A stretch of DNA of 64,000 bases from Acidobacteriaceae bacterium. GTDB taxonomy: Bacteria > Acidobacteriota > Terriglobia > Terriglobales > Acidobacteriaceae. Location: NCBI GenBank assembly GCA_003139095.1, contig PLHW01000062.1, positions 1 through 64,000 of the forward strand, written 5' to 3'. The notes below the pieces were generated by a model that had not been told where the DNA came from, made no database searches, and saw nothing but the letters and a program-made list of their open reading frames with translations. Positions 8,037 to 15,894 of the stretch are shown piece after piece (position 1 is the first letter of the stretch; each line of letters starts with the position of its first letter). A program made the translations under genes and the position numbers.

Positions 8037-8735
8037 ATGCTCATCGTTCCTAAGGCGAAAGACCCGGTCGTTCTCTCTTATCTGGCGTTGCGAACAGCGG
8101 TGGGGGCGGTCGCCCTCGGGCTTCCGTTCGCGCTCTCGATCCCGTGGTGGGTGGTGAGGAACCACGTCATCGAAAGCTCAATCAGCGACTATTACTACAC
8201 GGGAATGAGAAACCTGTTTGTTGGCAGTCTGTGCGCGATTGCCATGTTCATGCTGTGCTGCCGGGGATACGATCGGCAGGACGAGATTGCGGGGACGTTC
8301 TCGGCGATTTGCGCGCTCGGGGTCGCGTTTTTTCCAACCACTCCGGATTCGTGCGTGACGAAGTTTCAGGGCGATATCGGCACGGTGCATTATGTTTTTG
8401 CGGCGCTGCTGTTTTCGACGCTCGCCTATTTCTGCCTGGTGCTGTTCAAGATGACGGCCGCGAACAGGCAAGTGACGCGACAGAAGCTGCAACGAAACCA
8501 GGTCTACACGGGCTGCGGATATGCGATTCTCGCTTCCATGCTTTTGATCATTGTCCTGAAGATGATTTTCAAGGTCGAGAATCTGATTGGAAACCTCAGT
8601 CCGACATTTTGCTTCGAATCGACGGCGCTGATTGCGTTTGGATTTGCGTGGCTGGTCAAGGGCGGGACGTTCTTGAAAGATGAGAATGCGGAATACTCCG
8701 GGGCGGAAGGAACTGGGACTAACGGGCAGGGGTGA
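8037..8735 (+). CDS. Multi-pass membrane protein, about six helices, unknown function
   Basis: The 232-residue protein starts at the ATG with GGAGG 6 nt upstream (the open frame begins earlier, at 7971, inside repeats). Hydrophobic segments occur at roughly 22-43, 60-80, 87-108, 123-145, 167-190 and 205-220. The loops hold SISDYYYTGMRNLF and FFPTTPDSC, a pattern seen in DUF998/Frag1-like small membrane proteins, but I cannot assign a family with confidence. Its last 232 bases overlap the opposing antitoxin reading frame. The upstream region carries palindromes and a TTAC repeat that may control it. Confidence 0.72.
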   Translation: MLIVPKAKDPVVLSYLALRTAVGAVALGLPFALSIPWWVVRNHVIESSISDYYYTGMRNLFVGSLCAIAMFMLCCRGYDRQDEIAGTFSAICALGVAFFPTTPDSCVTKFQGDIGTVHYVFAALLFSTLAYFCLVLFKMTAANRQVTRQKLQRNQVYTGCGYAILASMLLIIVLKMIFKVENLIGNLSPTFCFESTALIAFGFAWLVKGGTFLKDENAEYSGAEGTGTNGQG

Positions 8736-8965
8736 CGAGGCGGCGTTAGATCAATTTCCGGATAAGGTGACGCCTGCAATGCCGCGAGCACTACAGCGCC
8801 GGTAGAAGACGACGCGCCTCCCGCCGATCCGGCGCTTGCTTCCGATGGAAGCGGCGAAGATTTTAAAGCCTGGATCAGGGCATCCTCGACCGTCGGGAAT
8901 GCGCCCGTCTTCATCCAGTCCCGGATGAGGGCTTCGAGTTCCGGCTTGTGAATTTCAATTGTCAT
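8504..8965 (-). CDS. ParD/CopG-like antitoxin with a run-on C-terminus
   Basis: The start is firm: AGGAGG lies 8 nt before the ATG at 8963-8965. The first about 75 residues look like short antitoxins of soil Acidobacteria (MTIEIHKPELEALI..., then ALIQALKSSP, then SPYPEIDLTPPRH). In such proteins I would expect a stop soon after a LPV-type ending, at about 80-90 residues. Here the frame reads HPCPLVPVP and continues to 153 residues, antisense to the membrane gene. A one-base shift just after that Arg-His would give LPVSP, so a small frameshift that removed the stop is plausible. No toxin gene lies next to it. Confidence 0.6.
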   Translation of the reverse strand: MTIEIHKPELEALIRDWMKTGAFPTVEDALIQALKSSPLPSEASAGSAGGASSSTGAVVLAALQASPYPEIDLTPPRHPCPLVPVPSAPEYSAFSSFKNVPPLTSHANPNAISAVDSKQNVGLRFPIRFSTLKIIFRTMIKSMEARIAYPQPV

Positions 8966-9064
8966 CGCGACAGTCCTCCTGTTCCCATATCGGCGCGGTT
9001 CGAAAAGCCTGCGGCGGTAAGACCTTGGCATTGAAGGTCAAAACGTGCTAAAACCAGAGCCATT

Positions 9065-9355
9065 ATGAAGCCATCCGAAGCACTGATGAATCATCGCGCC
9101 GAATTGCGGCAACTCGTCAGTCGCTACGGACTTTCGCATCCCCGCGTGTTCGGGTCCGTTTTGTCGGGCAACGACACGGAAGAGAGCGACCTTGATTTGT
9201 TGGTCGAGCCTGCTGAATCCACAAGCTTATTTACAATTGCCGGATTACAGATTGATGCGGAGAAATTGCTCGGAGTGACGGTTTCTGTCTTGACCCCGAA
9301 TGGGTTGCCGCCGAAATTCCGAAACGCAGTCTTAGGACAGGCTCAGCCTCTATGA
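9065..9355 (+). CDS. MNT-type minimal nucleotidyltransferase (antitoxin of MNT-HEPN pair)
   Basis: This 96-residue protein has the minimal nucleotidyltransferase signature: GSVLSGNDTEESDLDLLV at about 34-51, with the two catalytic Asp residues in SDLDLL, and a third acidic position expected on the following strand. In MNT-HEPN systems this protein AMPylates and neutralises the HEPN RNase encoded next to it. Its stop codon overlaps the start of a HEPN remnant (ATGA at 9352-9355), the usual coupling of the pair. It is divergent from the ParD-like antitoxin across a 99-nt gap. The gene itself appears intact. Confidence 0.88.
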   Translation: MKPSEALMNHRAELRQLVSRYGLSHPRVFGSVLSGNDTEESDLDLLVEPAESTSLFTIAGLQIDAEKLLGVTVSVLTPNGLPPKFRNAVLGQAQPL

Positions 9356-9507
9356 AGCACCCGGAGCGTGTTCGAGACTACTTGGAGCACATCATGGAGG
9401 CGATAGATAGGGCGACCGCCTATCTCCAGCCTTTGCAAGACATCGGAAATCTTGAACAGAACCTGCGTTTCCCTTGGCGCGGTCAAACGGCCACGATGGA
9501 CAAATAA
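9352..9507 (+). pseudogene. Truncated HEPN (DUF86) toxin remnant
   Basis: The frame begins at ATG 9352, overlapping the MNT stop by ATGA. It encodes 51 residues starting MKHPERVRDYLEHIMEAIDR, which is the typical N-terminus of DUF86/HEPN toxins. The similarity ends after LEQNL; then an unrelated tail (RFPWRGQTATMDK) and a stop follow. A full HEPN toxin is about 110-120 residues and needs the RxxxxH RNase motif in its C-terminal half, which is missing. I read it as a 3' deletion that disarmed the toxin and left the antitoxin gene behind. Confidence 0.82.
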
Positions 9508-9590
9508 GTCGGCCCCTTTCCCTCATTCAAAACTCGGCTCGACGCAATTCGGAGGAAGGTTCCCACTTACGGGCTGCCCGGCGCGGAACA

Positions 9591-9664
9591 TGCAGGGATC
9601 CTTCGTCGCCAACATCTGAGCGCGGGCACTCGCGGCGATGGCTTGTGCTCCTCAGGATGACACT
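9591..9664. repeat. REP-like element copy B
   Basis: It starts TGCAGGGATCCTTCGTCGCC and ends CTCCTCAGGATGACA, matching the ends of copy D at 20187-20260 closely and copies A, C and E more loosely. The interior is GC-rich and different from copy A. It lies just downstream of the truncated HEPN gene and 20 nt from the stop of the deacetylase. Confidence 0.85.
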
Positions 9665-9684
9665 TGCACCACACAGCGCCGGGG

Positions 9685-10692
9685 TTAGTGGCCGAGGAGG
9701 GCTACCTGGAGGTTCCAGGTGAATTGGTCGGGGTGGGCGGGGACGGTCAGGCGCTTCATTACGAGGGGACCGTCGTTGGGGCGGACGGGACCGGGGGTGG
9801 TCAGGACGGCGGATTGGAAGCCGGATTCTTTCAGGATTTGGAGGGTTTGGGGGGACCAGTGGGGATTGAGGGCGGGATGCGGGTAGGAGAAATGCTCGAT
9901 GGGTTGAGCGATTTTTTCTTCCAGCTTTTGTTTGGAGCCGGCGATTTCGTGGCGGGCTTCTTCGGGGGTGACCTGCGAGACGTTGGGGTGAGATAGCGTG
10001 TGGGCTCCGATGGTGTGGCCGGCGTTTTTGAGGGCGCGGACCTGGTCCCAGGTCATCATGAGGCCGTGATCGGCGTGGGCCCGAGTGGGGTCGGTTTCGA
10101 GGCTGCGCTCGATCTGGTCGATGAACTCGTCCTGGACTCTGCCCGTCAAAGCGGCGCCGCGATCCCAGGCGGATTGCATGGCGTCCTGGCGGTCACCGGG
10201 GAGGGTGAGGTTGTAGATGCGGCCGGACTGCGGGTGAGTCCACTGGGGAATTTTGGTAGTGTGGAAGGCAAAGCGGATTCGGCAGTACCACGGTAACGTA
10301 CCGGTTTCGACCGAATTGAACATAATGTAAAACGTAGCGGGGACGCCGAAGCGGGCGAGGACGGGGAGAGCGATGTCGTGGTTGTCGGCGAAGCCATCGT
10401 CGAAGGTGACGGCGACGGCGTGGCGGGGAAGCGGGCGGCCGGAGGCGGCGAAGGCGGCGACCTCGGCGATGGTTACGGGAGAAAATTTGAGGGCGAGGAT
10501 CTCGACGTGCTTTTCGAAGTCGGCGAGGGAGCGGGAGGCGCCGAGGAAGTAGTCGGTGAGGTCGGGGTTTTCGACGACGGAATGATAGGCGAGAATGGCG
10601 GCGGCGGGCGGGGAGAAGCGGCTGGCGGCGCGAAGGATGGAAGTCTTAATCAGCGCTTTTTTGAAAAAGCGCTTGGATTTGGCGGCCAGCAA
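9685..10692 (-). CDS. Polysaccharide deacetylase (NodB homology domain)
   Basis: The protein is about 335 residues. The NodB signature is complete: the Asp-containing motif VAVTFDDGFADN, the metal-binding HTLSHPNVS, and the FSYPHPALN segment near the C-terminus. The family hydrolyses N- or O-acetyl groups from polysaccharides or peptidoglycan in a metal-dependent way. The frame is open far upstream (to 11607), but that part is antisense to the methyltransferase. The most plausible start is the TTG at 10692, preceded by GGAG. It is divergent from the methyltransferase across about 250 nt. With the nearby FemAB, sulfotransferase and methyltransferase genes it suggests surface-glycan modification. 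Confidence 0.87.
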   Translation of the reverse strand: MLAAKSKRFFKKALIKTSILRAASRFSPPAAAILAYHSVVENPDLTDYFLGASRSLADFEKHVEILALKFSPVTIAEVAAFAASGRPLPRHAVAVTFDDGFADNHDIALPVLARFGVPATFYIMFNSVETGTLPWYCRIRFAFHTTKIPQWTHPQSGRIYNLTLPGDRQDAMQSAWDRGAALTGRVQDEFIDQIERSLETDPTRAHADHGLMMTWDQVRALKNAGHTIGAHTLSHPNVSQVTPEEARHEIAGSKQKLEEKIAQPIEHFSYPHPALNPHWSPQTLQILKESGFQSAVLTTPGPVRPNDGPLVMKRLTVPAHPDQFTWNLQVALLGH

Positions 10693-10938
10693 TTCCTGAT
10701 CTCCAGTCTCGATTCCGTAATGGGAAACGCGATGTTCGCCGCGCAAAAAACGGTTGCCGGGGACGTGGGGATGCGCGGAGACGCTATGATAACATGGCGA
10801 CTTAGGGGTTCCAGCCGGCGGTTTGCGGGGCAACCAGACGAGTTGAATTGACGTGAGGGGAAGGCTGCGGGAGAGCTGTCGGCGGACTTCTGTCGGCGGA
10901 CTTGGCCAAGGCCGAATACGGGGAAAAATGGGGGCGAC

Positions 10939-11742
10939 GTGAGCACTAAAGAGCAAGTAACGGATCTGTTTACAAAGACGGTGGACGATTGGGCGAAGTT
11001 TTATGACGATCCGGCGCCGCGGACGCTGACGGCGCAGAATTTCGTGTCGCGGCGGCGGTTTGCCATCCAGATGATTGAGGCGCGGCTGGAGAAGGGATCG
11101 AAGATCCTGGACGTGGGATGCGGGACGGGTCACCTGGCGGCGGAACTGGCGAAGCGTGGGTATGACACGTGGGGGACGGACCTGTCGACCGGGATGATTG
11201 ACTACGCGCGGGCGAACTATAACGCGGACCGGTACCAGGTGGCGGACATCGAGAAGATACCGTTTCCGGACAATATGTTTGACGGGATTGTGTGCCTGGG
11301 GGTGATGGAATATTTGGCGAGCGATGGGCCGGCGCTGGACGAGATGCGGCGCGTCCTGAGGCCGGGCGGGTATGCGGTTATTACGACGCCGAGCAGCATT
11401 TGCCCGTTTTTTTATATTGACCGCAGCATTATTAATTTGCGGTTTGGGCTGATTCGGCCGGTGATGGGGGCGGTGCGGCGGGTGGTGGGCGGGAAGTTGA
11501 GCGATGCGAGCCCGTATCCGAAGGTGCAGCACCGGCGGTATCGGAAGGGGAACTGGGAGAAACTGTTGAAGTCGCATGGGCTGGAGCTGGATGACTGGGT
11601 TTGCCATGCGTGGGGATGCTACGGGGTGGAGAGATTTTTTCCGCAGGGCGGACTTTGCCGGGCGAGCGACAAGTTTGCGCGGAATGGAGCGGTGAACTGG
11701 CTGGCTTCCGACCAGTTGGTGCGGGTGCGGGCGGTGAAGTAG
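10939..11742 (+). CDS. Class I SAM-dependent methyltransferase
   Basis: This 267-residue protein shows the Rossmann SAM-binding motif ILDVGCGTGHLAAELAKRG near residue 55, the acidic end of strand 2 (GTDLS), motif II around PFPDNMFDGIVCLGVMEY, and motif III LRPGGYAVITTPS. It belongs to the UbiE/COQ5-like Methyltransf_11 group, and the acceptor cannot be deduced. The GTG at 10939 is the likely start. The C-terminal third, rich in aromatic and basic residues (SPYPKVQHRRYRKGNWEKL), is typical of methyltransferases in exopolysaccharide or lipid loci. The gene is transcribed away from the polysaccharide deacetylase. Confidence 0.88.
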   Translation: MSTKEQVTDLFTKTVDDWAKFYDDPAPRTLTAQNFVSRRRFAIQMIEARLEKGSKILDVGCGTGHLAAELAKRGYDTWGTDLSTGMIDYARANYNADRYQVADIEKIPFPDNMFDGIVCLGVMEYLASDGPALDEMRRVLRPGGYAVITTPSSICPFFYIDRSIINLRFGLIRPVMGAVRRVVGGKLSDASPYPKVQHRRYRKGNWEKLLKSHGLELDDWVCHAWGCYGVERFFPQGGLCRASDKFARNGAVNWLASDQLVRVRAVK

Positions 11743-11770
11743 GCGGTCTGCTTGCGTCTGGGGGTTTTCA

Positions 11771-11939
11771 ACGCGGAGGCCGCGGAGTTCGCAGAGGAGA
11801 TTTGAGGGCGTGGTCTCGCGGCATGGCCCCCAGCGGCTGGAACGGGCTGCTGAAAAAGACGACCGGCTCGTCCGAAGCGACCACCGGGGCTGAAGCCCCT
11901 GACGAATTCAAAGCGACTTACGCGGCCCTGAAGGGCCGC
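11771..11939. repeat. Nonamer array and twin GA-loop palindromes
   Basis: 11771-11800 contains three imperfect CGCGGAGGC-like nonamers. Further on, GGGGCT/AGCCCC (11886-11899) and GCGGCCCT/AGGGCCGC (11922-11939) are perfect stems, each closed by a GA loop. The two stems are about 22 nt apart. They lie between the 3' ends of convergent genes (methyltransferase and cytochrome). Without a T-run they are more likely a REP-type doublet than terminators, although either role is possible. Confidence 0.75.
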
Positions 11940-11974
11940 TCTTGCACGTCCTACTTCCACGCCCAACTCAACAA

Positions 11975-12343
11975 TTATTTTGCGTCGGAGTTTGCTGCGG
12001 CGTCCTTGCGGGTTTTGCGGACTACGCCTTTCAGGGGGCCGAAGTTGGCGGTGAGGTAGTCGAGGAAGGCATCGTGCTGGGAGTCAGGGACGGCGGCGCC
12101 AAGCGTGGTCATTTTGTCGAGTTCGTCGGACCATTGCTCGCGGGAGAAATGTTTTTCGGCGATGCGGTCGGCGGCGTGACACTGCGTGCAGGCGGCCTTG
12201 ATTTTGGGCTGCATGGGCCCGGGCGGCAGCGGCTTGGCGGGCGGGTTCGCCTGGGCGAGAGCGAGCGTGCTGGCGACGAGGGCGGAGAGAAGTACGGGTC
12301 GCAGGGTTCGGGCGTTCAATGGATAGTCGGTTTTTGAGAGCAT
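11975..12343 (-). CDS. Small secreted monohaem c-type cytochrome
   Basis: From the ATG at 12343 the protein is 122 residues. A Sec signal peptide (about 1-30, ending LALAQA) is followed by a proline-rich linker and a single haem motif CTQCH near residue 51. The pattern CTQCHAADRIAEKHFSREQW, with a later Met-Thr-Thr-Leu-Gly, resembles the small haem-binding domain of quinohaemoprotein amine dehydrogenases and related Acidobacterial cytochromes. It should carry electrons in the periplasm. The 60-codon upstream extension is repeat-derived (copy C) and was discarded. No redox partner gene is adjacent. Confidence 0.82.
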   Translation of the reverse strand: MLSKTDYPLNARTLRPVLLSALVASTLALAQANPPAKPLPPGPMQPKIKAACTQCHAADRIAEKHFSREQWSDELDKMTTLGAAVPDSQHDAFLDYLTANFGPLKGVVRKTRKDAAANSDAK

Positions 12344-12445
12344 TCTTCTAATTTGCCACAAAAAATCGACGGCAAACAGGTGTCGCGGTGACGAGTTGTA
12401 AGCACGGGGAGAATGCCCTGCCGTCGATCGGGTGCTGGATATGGT

Positions 12446-12513
12446 GCAGGGGTCCTTCGACTCCGTTGGGACATCGGCGGAGCCGATGTCCCAACTGCGC
12501 TCAGGATGACAAC
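12446..12513. repeat. REP-like element copy C with a perfect 14-bp stem
   Basis: The ends match copy A (GGGGTCCTTCGACTCCG ... CTGCGCTCAGGATGACA). The interior is a different hairpin: arms 12465-12478 and 12482-12495 pair perfectly over 14 bp with a GGA loop. Copies A and C therefore share ends but not stem sequence. It lies in the 272-nt gap between the cytochrome and the TIGR03803 gene. Confidence 0.88.
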
Positions 12514-12615
12514 CTAGGAGCACTACGTAAATGCTTCAACTTCTGACTCCGCCAAAGAAGGCGGAATCTGCTGGATACTGGGCGCGCGCACTTTGTTTGC
12601 ATCAATTTTGTTGCA

Positions 12616-13934
12616 TCAAGGCGTCAGCTTGAATACTATTCCGCAGCCCACGCCACCGTACCCGTTACTACAGCTAGCCGAGCCTCCGTTGAAGGTTGTG
12701 CCGTAGAGGTTGCCTTGGCCGTCCTGAACCAAGCCGGCGTAGGGGAACTCGCCGTCTCCGCCGGTTCCGGTAAAGCGGTAGAGGACGGTTTCGTTGCCGC
12801 TCGCATCGATCTTGAACACGGTTCCGCAGCCATACGGCGCGTCGCAGGAAGCGTCTCCGCCCGAGACGGTCGTGCCGTAGAGGTTGCCTTGGGCATCGCG
12901 CACTAAGCCCGCTTGAGGGGAGGCTCCATCGCCAGCAGTTCCGGTGAAGCTGTAGAGCGCGGTCTCCTTGCCGGTGGTGTCGAGCTTGAACACCATTCCC
13001 TGGTCGTACGTGCCGCCGCCAGCGGTCGTGCCGTAGAGATTCCCCTGCGCGTCGAGCACTAAGCCGGCGTAGGCGCGGTGCCGACGCCTCCGGTGAAGTG
13101 ATAGAGCACAGTCTCCTTCCATTTCCCACCCACCACGGATTCCTTGAACACCGTGCCCCATTCGTCGTGACCCCAATCATAGGTGGTTGTGCCATAGAGA
13201 TTGCCCTGCGAGTCCAGGACCAAGCCGGCTTTGGGGTTTCCGCTGTCGGCCTTACCGGTGAAGCTGTAAAGACGATCTTCAACGAACTTCTTACCCTTCT
13301 TATAAACCTTGAAGATGGTGCCGCAGCTGAGGTTTTCGCAGCTCCTAAGATGGCCGCCCCCGGACTCGGTAGTTCCGTACAGATTGCCCTGTGCATCGCG
13401 AACCAAACCGGATGGCGAATCGCCGTCGGTGCAATTCGCCTTAAGGCAAAAGCTATAGAGCACGGTTTCGACCCCGGCACTGGCGATCTCGAATACGGTT
13501 CCCCCGCCATTGCCGTAAATTCCGCTATAGGCGCCGCCGGCGATGGTCGTCCCATATAGGTTCCCTTCTGCATCCAGCACTAAGCCTGCGTCTGGATATG
13601 CTCCGTCGGGAGTTTGAGTGAAGCTGTGCAGCACGGTCTCTTTGCCGGTTGTATCCAGCTTGAAAACCGTTCCGCAGCCGTAGGGAGCGTCGCAGGAGGT
13701 GTTACCACCATAGAAGGTCGTGCCATAGAGGTTGCCCTGGGCGTCGAGTGCCAAACCGGCGGTGGGGCTGGCGCCGTCCGGTCCGGTAAAGGTATAGAGC
13801 ACGCTGTAAGTCTGGGCGTGGGCAGAAGCGATCATCGAGATTGGAATTAACAATAGTACAAACGCCAGTGCCTTGCTTGCGGTCGCGAGAAATAACAAAG
13901 GAGATAAGTAAGTAGAAGTGTGCAGGCGGGTCAT
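12616..13934 (-). pseudogene. Frameshifted TIGR03803 tandem-repeat secreted protein
   Basis: The gene starts at the ATG 13934 with GGAGGA 7 nt upstream and has a signal peptide ending at SAHAQ. It encodes seven repeats of the GloVer-type motif (pattern AGLVLDAQGNLYGTT ... GTVFKLD ... LYSFTG), predicted to fold as a beta-propeller-like exoprotein. The reading frame breaks near 13072: the first five-sixths of repeat 4 end FTGGVGTAPTPA-stop, while the next frame resumes exactly with YAGLVLDAQG and runs to the stop at 12616. Restoring one base would give a continuous protein of about 439 residues. Either a recent mutation or a sequencing error could cause this. Confidence 0.85.
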
Positions 13935-14010
13935 GGCTGGATCCTCCGAGCGCACCATAGCGCTGGCACTATTCGCTGTCAATGAGGTTTGTCACAGCGC
14001 TGACGGAGAG

Positions 14011-14040
14011 CAGATTCCTCGCTTCGCTCGGAATGACAAG
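14011..14040. repeat. REP-like element, short copy I
   Basis: ATTCCTCGCTTCGCTCGGAATGACA is a compact variant of the element: the outer ends are ATTCC/GGAAT rather than ATCC/GGAT and there is no interior hairpin. It resembles copy H at 57189. Confidence 0.7.
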
Positions 14041-14076
14041 CTAGGAGGTCGTCTCGGGATGACAACCAAAAACGAG

Positions 14077-15087
14077 TTAGCGCTGGTCGAGGAGATGGAT
14101 GGTTTCGAGGATGGTGTTGCCTACGATTTCCAGGCTTCTGGGGCTTAGCTTGTCCATGGTGTCTTGCGCGGTGTGGTGGAAGACGTTGTTGTAGCCGTAG
14201 TCGAGGTCGATTACGTCGGCGACGGGGACGCCGCGTTTTACGAAGGGGATGTGATCGTCTTCGATGGGGCCTTGGCGGGCATAGAAGTGGGATTGATTGC
14301 CTTCTTTTTGAGCGGCGGCGTAGATGAGGTCGAGGAGCCAGGGAGTGGAGTTGGTGTCACGGTCGATGTTGAGGTCGGCGTCGCCGATCATGTCCATGAC
14401 CATGAGGGCTTTGATTTTTTTCAGGGTGCCATCTTTTTCCCATTTTTCGGCGAGATGGCGAGTGCCGTAGAGGCTGTCGGAGTCGGACCAACTTTTGACG
14501 GCTTCTTCGCCGTCGGTCCAGACGAGCCAGACGCTGTAGCCGTCGCGGGATTTGGCGCGAAGCTGGTTGGCGAATTCGAGGAGGATAGCGGTGGACGAGC
14601 CGCCGTCGTTGGCGCCGACGTAGCCGATGTTGCGGAGGGGATAGTTGGTGTCGTAGTGGCCGAGGATGGCGATGATGCCGTCGTTTTTGCCGGGGAATTT
14701 GGCGATGATGTTGTGGACGGGGAATTTGCCTTCGACGGTGTCGGCGGTGAAGTCGTCGTGCTCGATCTGGTCGCCTTTTAAGTGGTCGAGGATGTAGCGC
14801 TCGAGTTTTTTGTGGGCTTCGTTGCCCATGTAGCGGGGGCCGAAGGCGGCGACCTCGCGGGTGTATTCGAAGGCGCGCTTGGCGTCGATGTGGGGGAGCG
14901 GGGCAGAGTCGGGGGCCGGCGCGGCGGCGGCTTCGGATTTGGCGATGGCCGCGGTGGCGGCGGTTGAGGGCGTGGGCGCGGGATTCGGTTTGGTGCAGGC
15001 GGGAGTGGAGAGCACAAGCAACGCCAAAGAAAATCTTAACCACGGGGGACACAGAGGGACACGGAGGGAAGTCGCACCTAGGCGCAT
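14077..15087 (-). CDS. Glutaminyl-peptide cyclotransferase-like lipoprotein (M28 fold)
   Basis: This 336-residue protein has a lipoprotein signal (STPAC, Cys31) followed by an Ala/Pro linker. The catalytic domain matches animal-type glutaminyl cyclases better than aminopeptidases: GHYDTNY (143-149), GANDGGSSTAILLEFA with zinc ligand Asp161, TDGEEAVKSWSDSDSLYGTRHLA with Glu194/Glu195, LMVMDMIG with Asp232, and DDHIPFVKRGVPV with His279. One zinc ion rather than the two of M28 peptidases is expected. The likely reaction is conversion of N-terminal Gln to pyroglutamate on exported proteins. Its start follows the tatC stop by 3 nt, so it is co-translated with the Tat genes. Part of its signal peptide is encoded by repeat DNA (15040-15070). 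Confidence 0.87.
   Translation of the reverse strand: MRLGATSLRVPLCPPWLRFSLALLVLSTPACTKPNPAPTPSTAATAAIAKSEAAAAPAPDSAPLPHIDAKRAFEYTREVAAFGPRYMGNEAHKKLERYILDHLKGDQIEHDDFTADTVEGKFPVHNIIAKFPGKNDGIIAILGHYDTNYPLRNIGYVGANDGGSSTAILLEFANQLRAKSRDGYSVWLVWTDGEEAVKSWSDSDSLYGTRHLAEKWEKDGTLKKIKALMVMDMIGDADLNIDRDTNSTPWLLDLIYAAAQKEGNQSHFYARQGPIEDDHIPFVKRGVPVADVIDLDYGYNNVFHHTAQDTMDKLSPRSLEIVGNTILETIHLLDQR
15040..15070. repeat. GGACACNGA tandem array inside the cyclase signal-peptide region
   Basis: The plus strand reads as imperfect 9-10-nt units (GGGGACACA, GAGGGACAC, GGAGGGA). The array lies entirely within the coding sequence, encoding residues about 7-16 on the minus strand (LRVPLCPPW-like). It shows the same architecture as the intergenic arrays but here it contributes to a protein. 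Confidence 0.7.
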
Positions 15088-15090
15088 GGG

Positions 15091-15894
15091 CTACGTCCCT
15101 TTCTTTTCGGCGCGTTTTTTGCGCTGGCTGGGATGGACCATCCAGGCGATGGCGATACTTAGTATGTACAAGCCGACCATGGGGGCGGCGAAGATGCACA
15201 TGTTCACGATGTCGGGCGTGGGCGTGATGATGGCGGCGACGATGAAGATGCCGAGGATCGAATAGCGGATGTTCTTCCACATCCAGCCGGCGCTGACGAT
15301 GCCCATGAGGGCGAGGAAGAAGACGAGGATGGGCATCTCAAAGATGGCGCCCATGCCGATGATGATGGTCACAAACAGCGAGGTGTACTCCTCGATGGTG
15401 ATCATGGGCTGGAACTGCTTGCCGAAATCGATGAGGAAGCTGAGGGCCTGGGGATAGACGACGCGATAGCCGAAGTAGCCGCCGGCGAGGAAGAGTCCAA
15501 CGCTGGAGACCATGAAGGGCATGACGTAGCGCTTTTCGTGGCGATAGAGGCCGGGGGCGATGAAGAGCCAGAGCTGATAGAGAACGAAGGGCGAGCTGAC
15601 GAAAAGGCCGGCGACGCCGGCGACCTTGAGATAGAGATTGAAGGGATCGACGGGATTGAGATAGACGAGCTTTTCGGGGAGACCGTATTTGTGCAGGACC
15701 TGAATGATGGGGCGCTGCATGATGTCGACGAGACGGGAGGCGGCGAACCAGCAACCGAAGAAGCCGATGGCGACGGCGGCGACGGACCAGACGATGCGCT
15801 TGCGGAGTTCCTCGAGATGATCGAGGAAGCCCATGGTGGGCATGGCGTCTTTGGTAGAGTCGGCGAGGGGTGGAGAGATGGCCGCTTCAGGCAT
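15091..15894 (-). CDS. tatC: Sec-independent protein translocase TatC
   Basis: The 267-residue TatC has six membrane helices. The N-terminal cytoplasmic segment contains the strongly conserved FLDHLEELRKRI (residues about 23-34), which forms the twin-arginine signal-binding site with the conserved Glu in the first periplasmic/cytoplasmic loops. NPVDPF and the LYRHEKRYV loop are also typical. It forms the Tat receptor with TatB and exports folded proteins. Its first codons overlap the end of the upstream tatA/B gene by 8 nt, and the glutaminyl cyclase follows 3 nt after its stop, so the three are a translationally coupled operon. Confidence 0.97.
   Translation of the reverse strand: MPEAAISPPLADSTKDAMPTMGFLDHLEELRKRIVWSVAAVAIGFFGCWFAASRLVDIMQRPIIQVLHKYGLPEKLVYLNPVDPFNLYLKVAGVAGLFVSSPFVLYQLWLFIAPGLYRHEKRYVMPFMVSSVGLFLAGGYFGYRVVYPQALSFLIDFGKQFQPMITIEEYTSLFVTIIIGMGAIFEMPILVFFLALMGIVSAGWMWKNIRYSILGIFIVAAIITPTPDIVNMCIFAAPMVGLYILSIAIAWMVHPSQRKKRAEKKGT

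Noticed and set aside
7695-8053. Two small frames in the gap before the membrane gene
   Set aside because: No recognisable protein features, they run through palindromes and the TTAC microsatellite, and the second overlaps the start of a better supported gene.
10693-11607. Upstream extension of the polysaccharide deacetylase frame
   Set aside because: It lies antisense to the methyltransferase; its residues have no relation to the family and the NodB domain begins well downstream.
12344-12523. N-terminal extension of the cytochrome beginning CHPERS
   Set aside because: It is REP-like copy C read in translation. The signal peptide starts at 12343.
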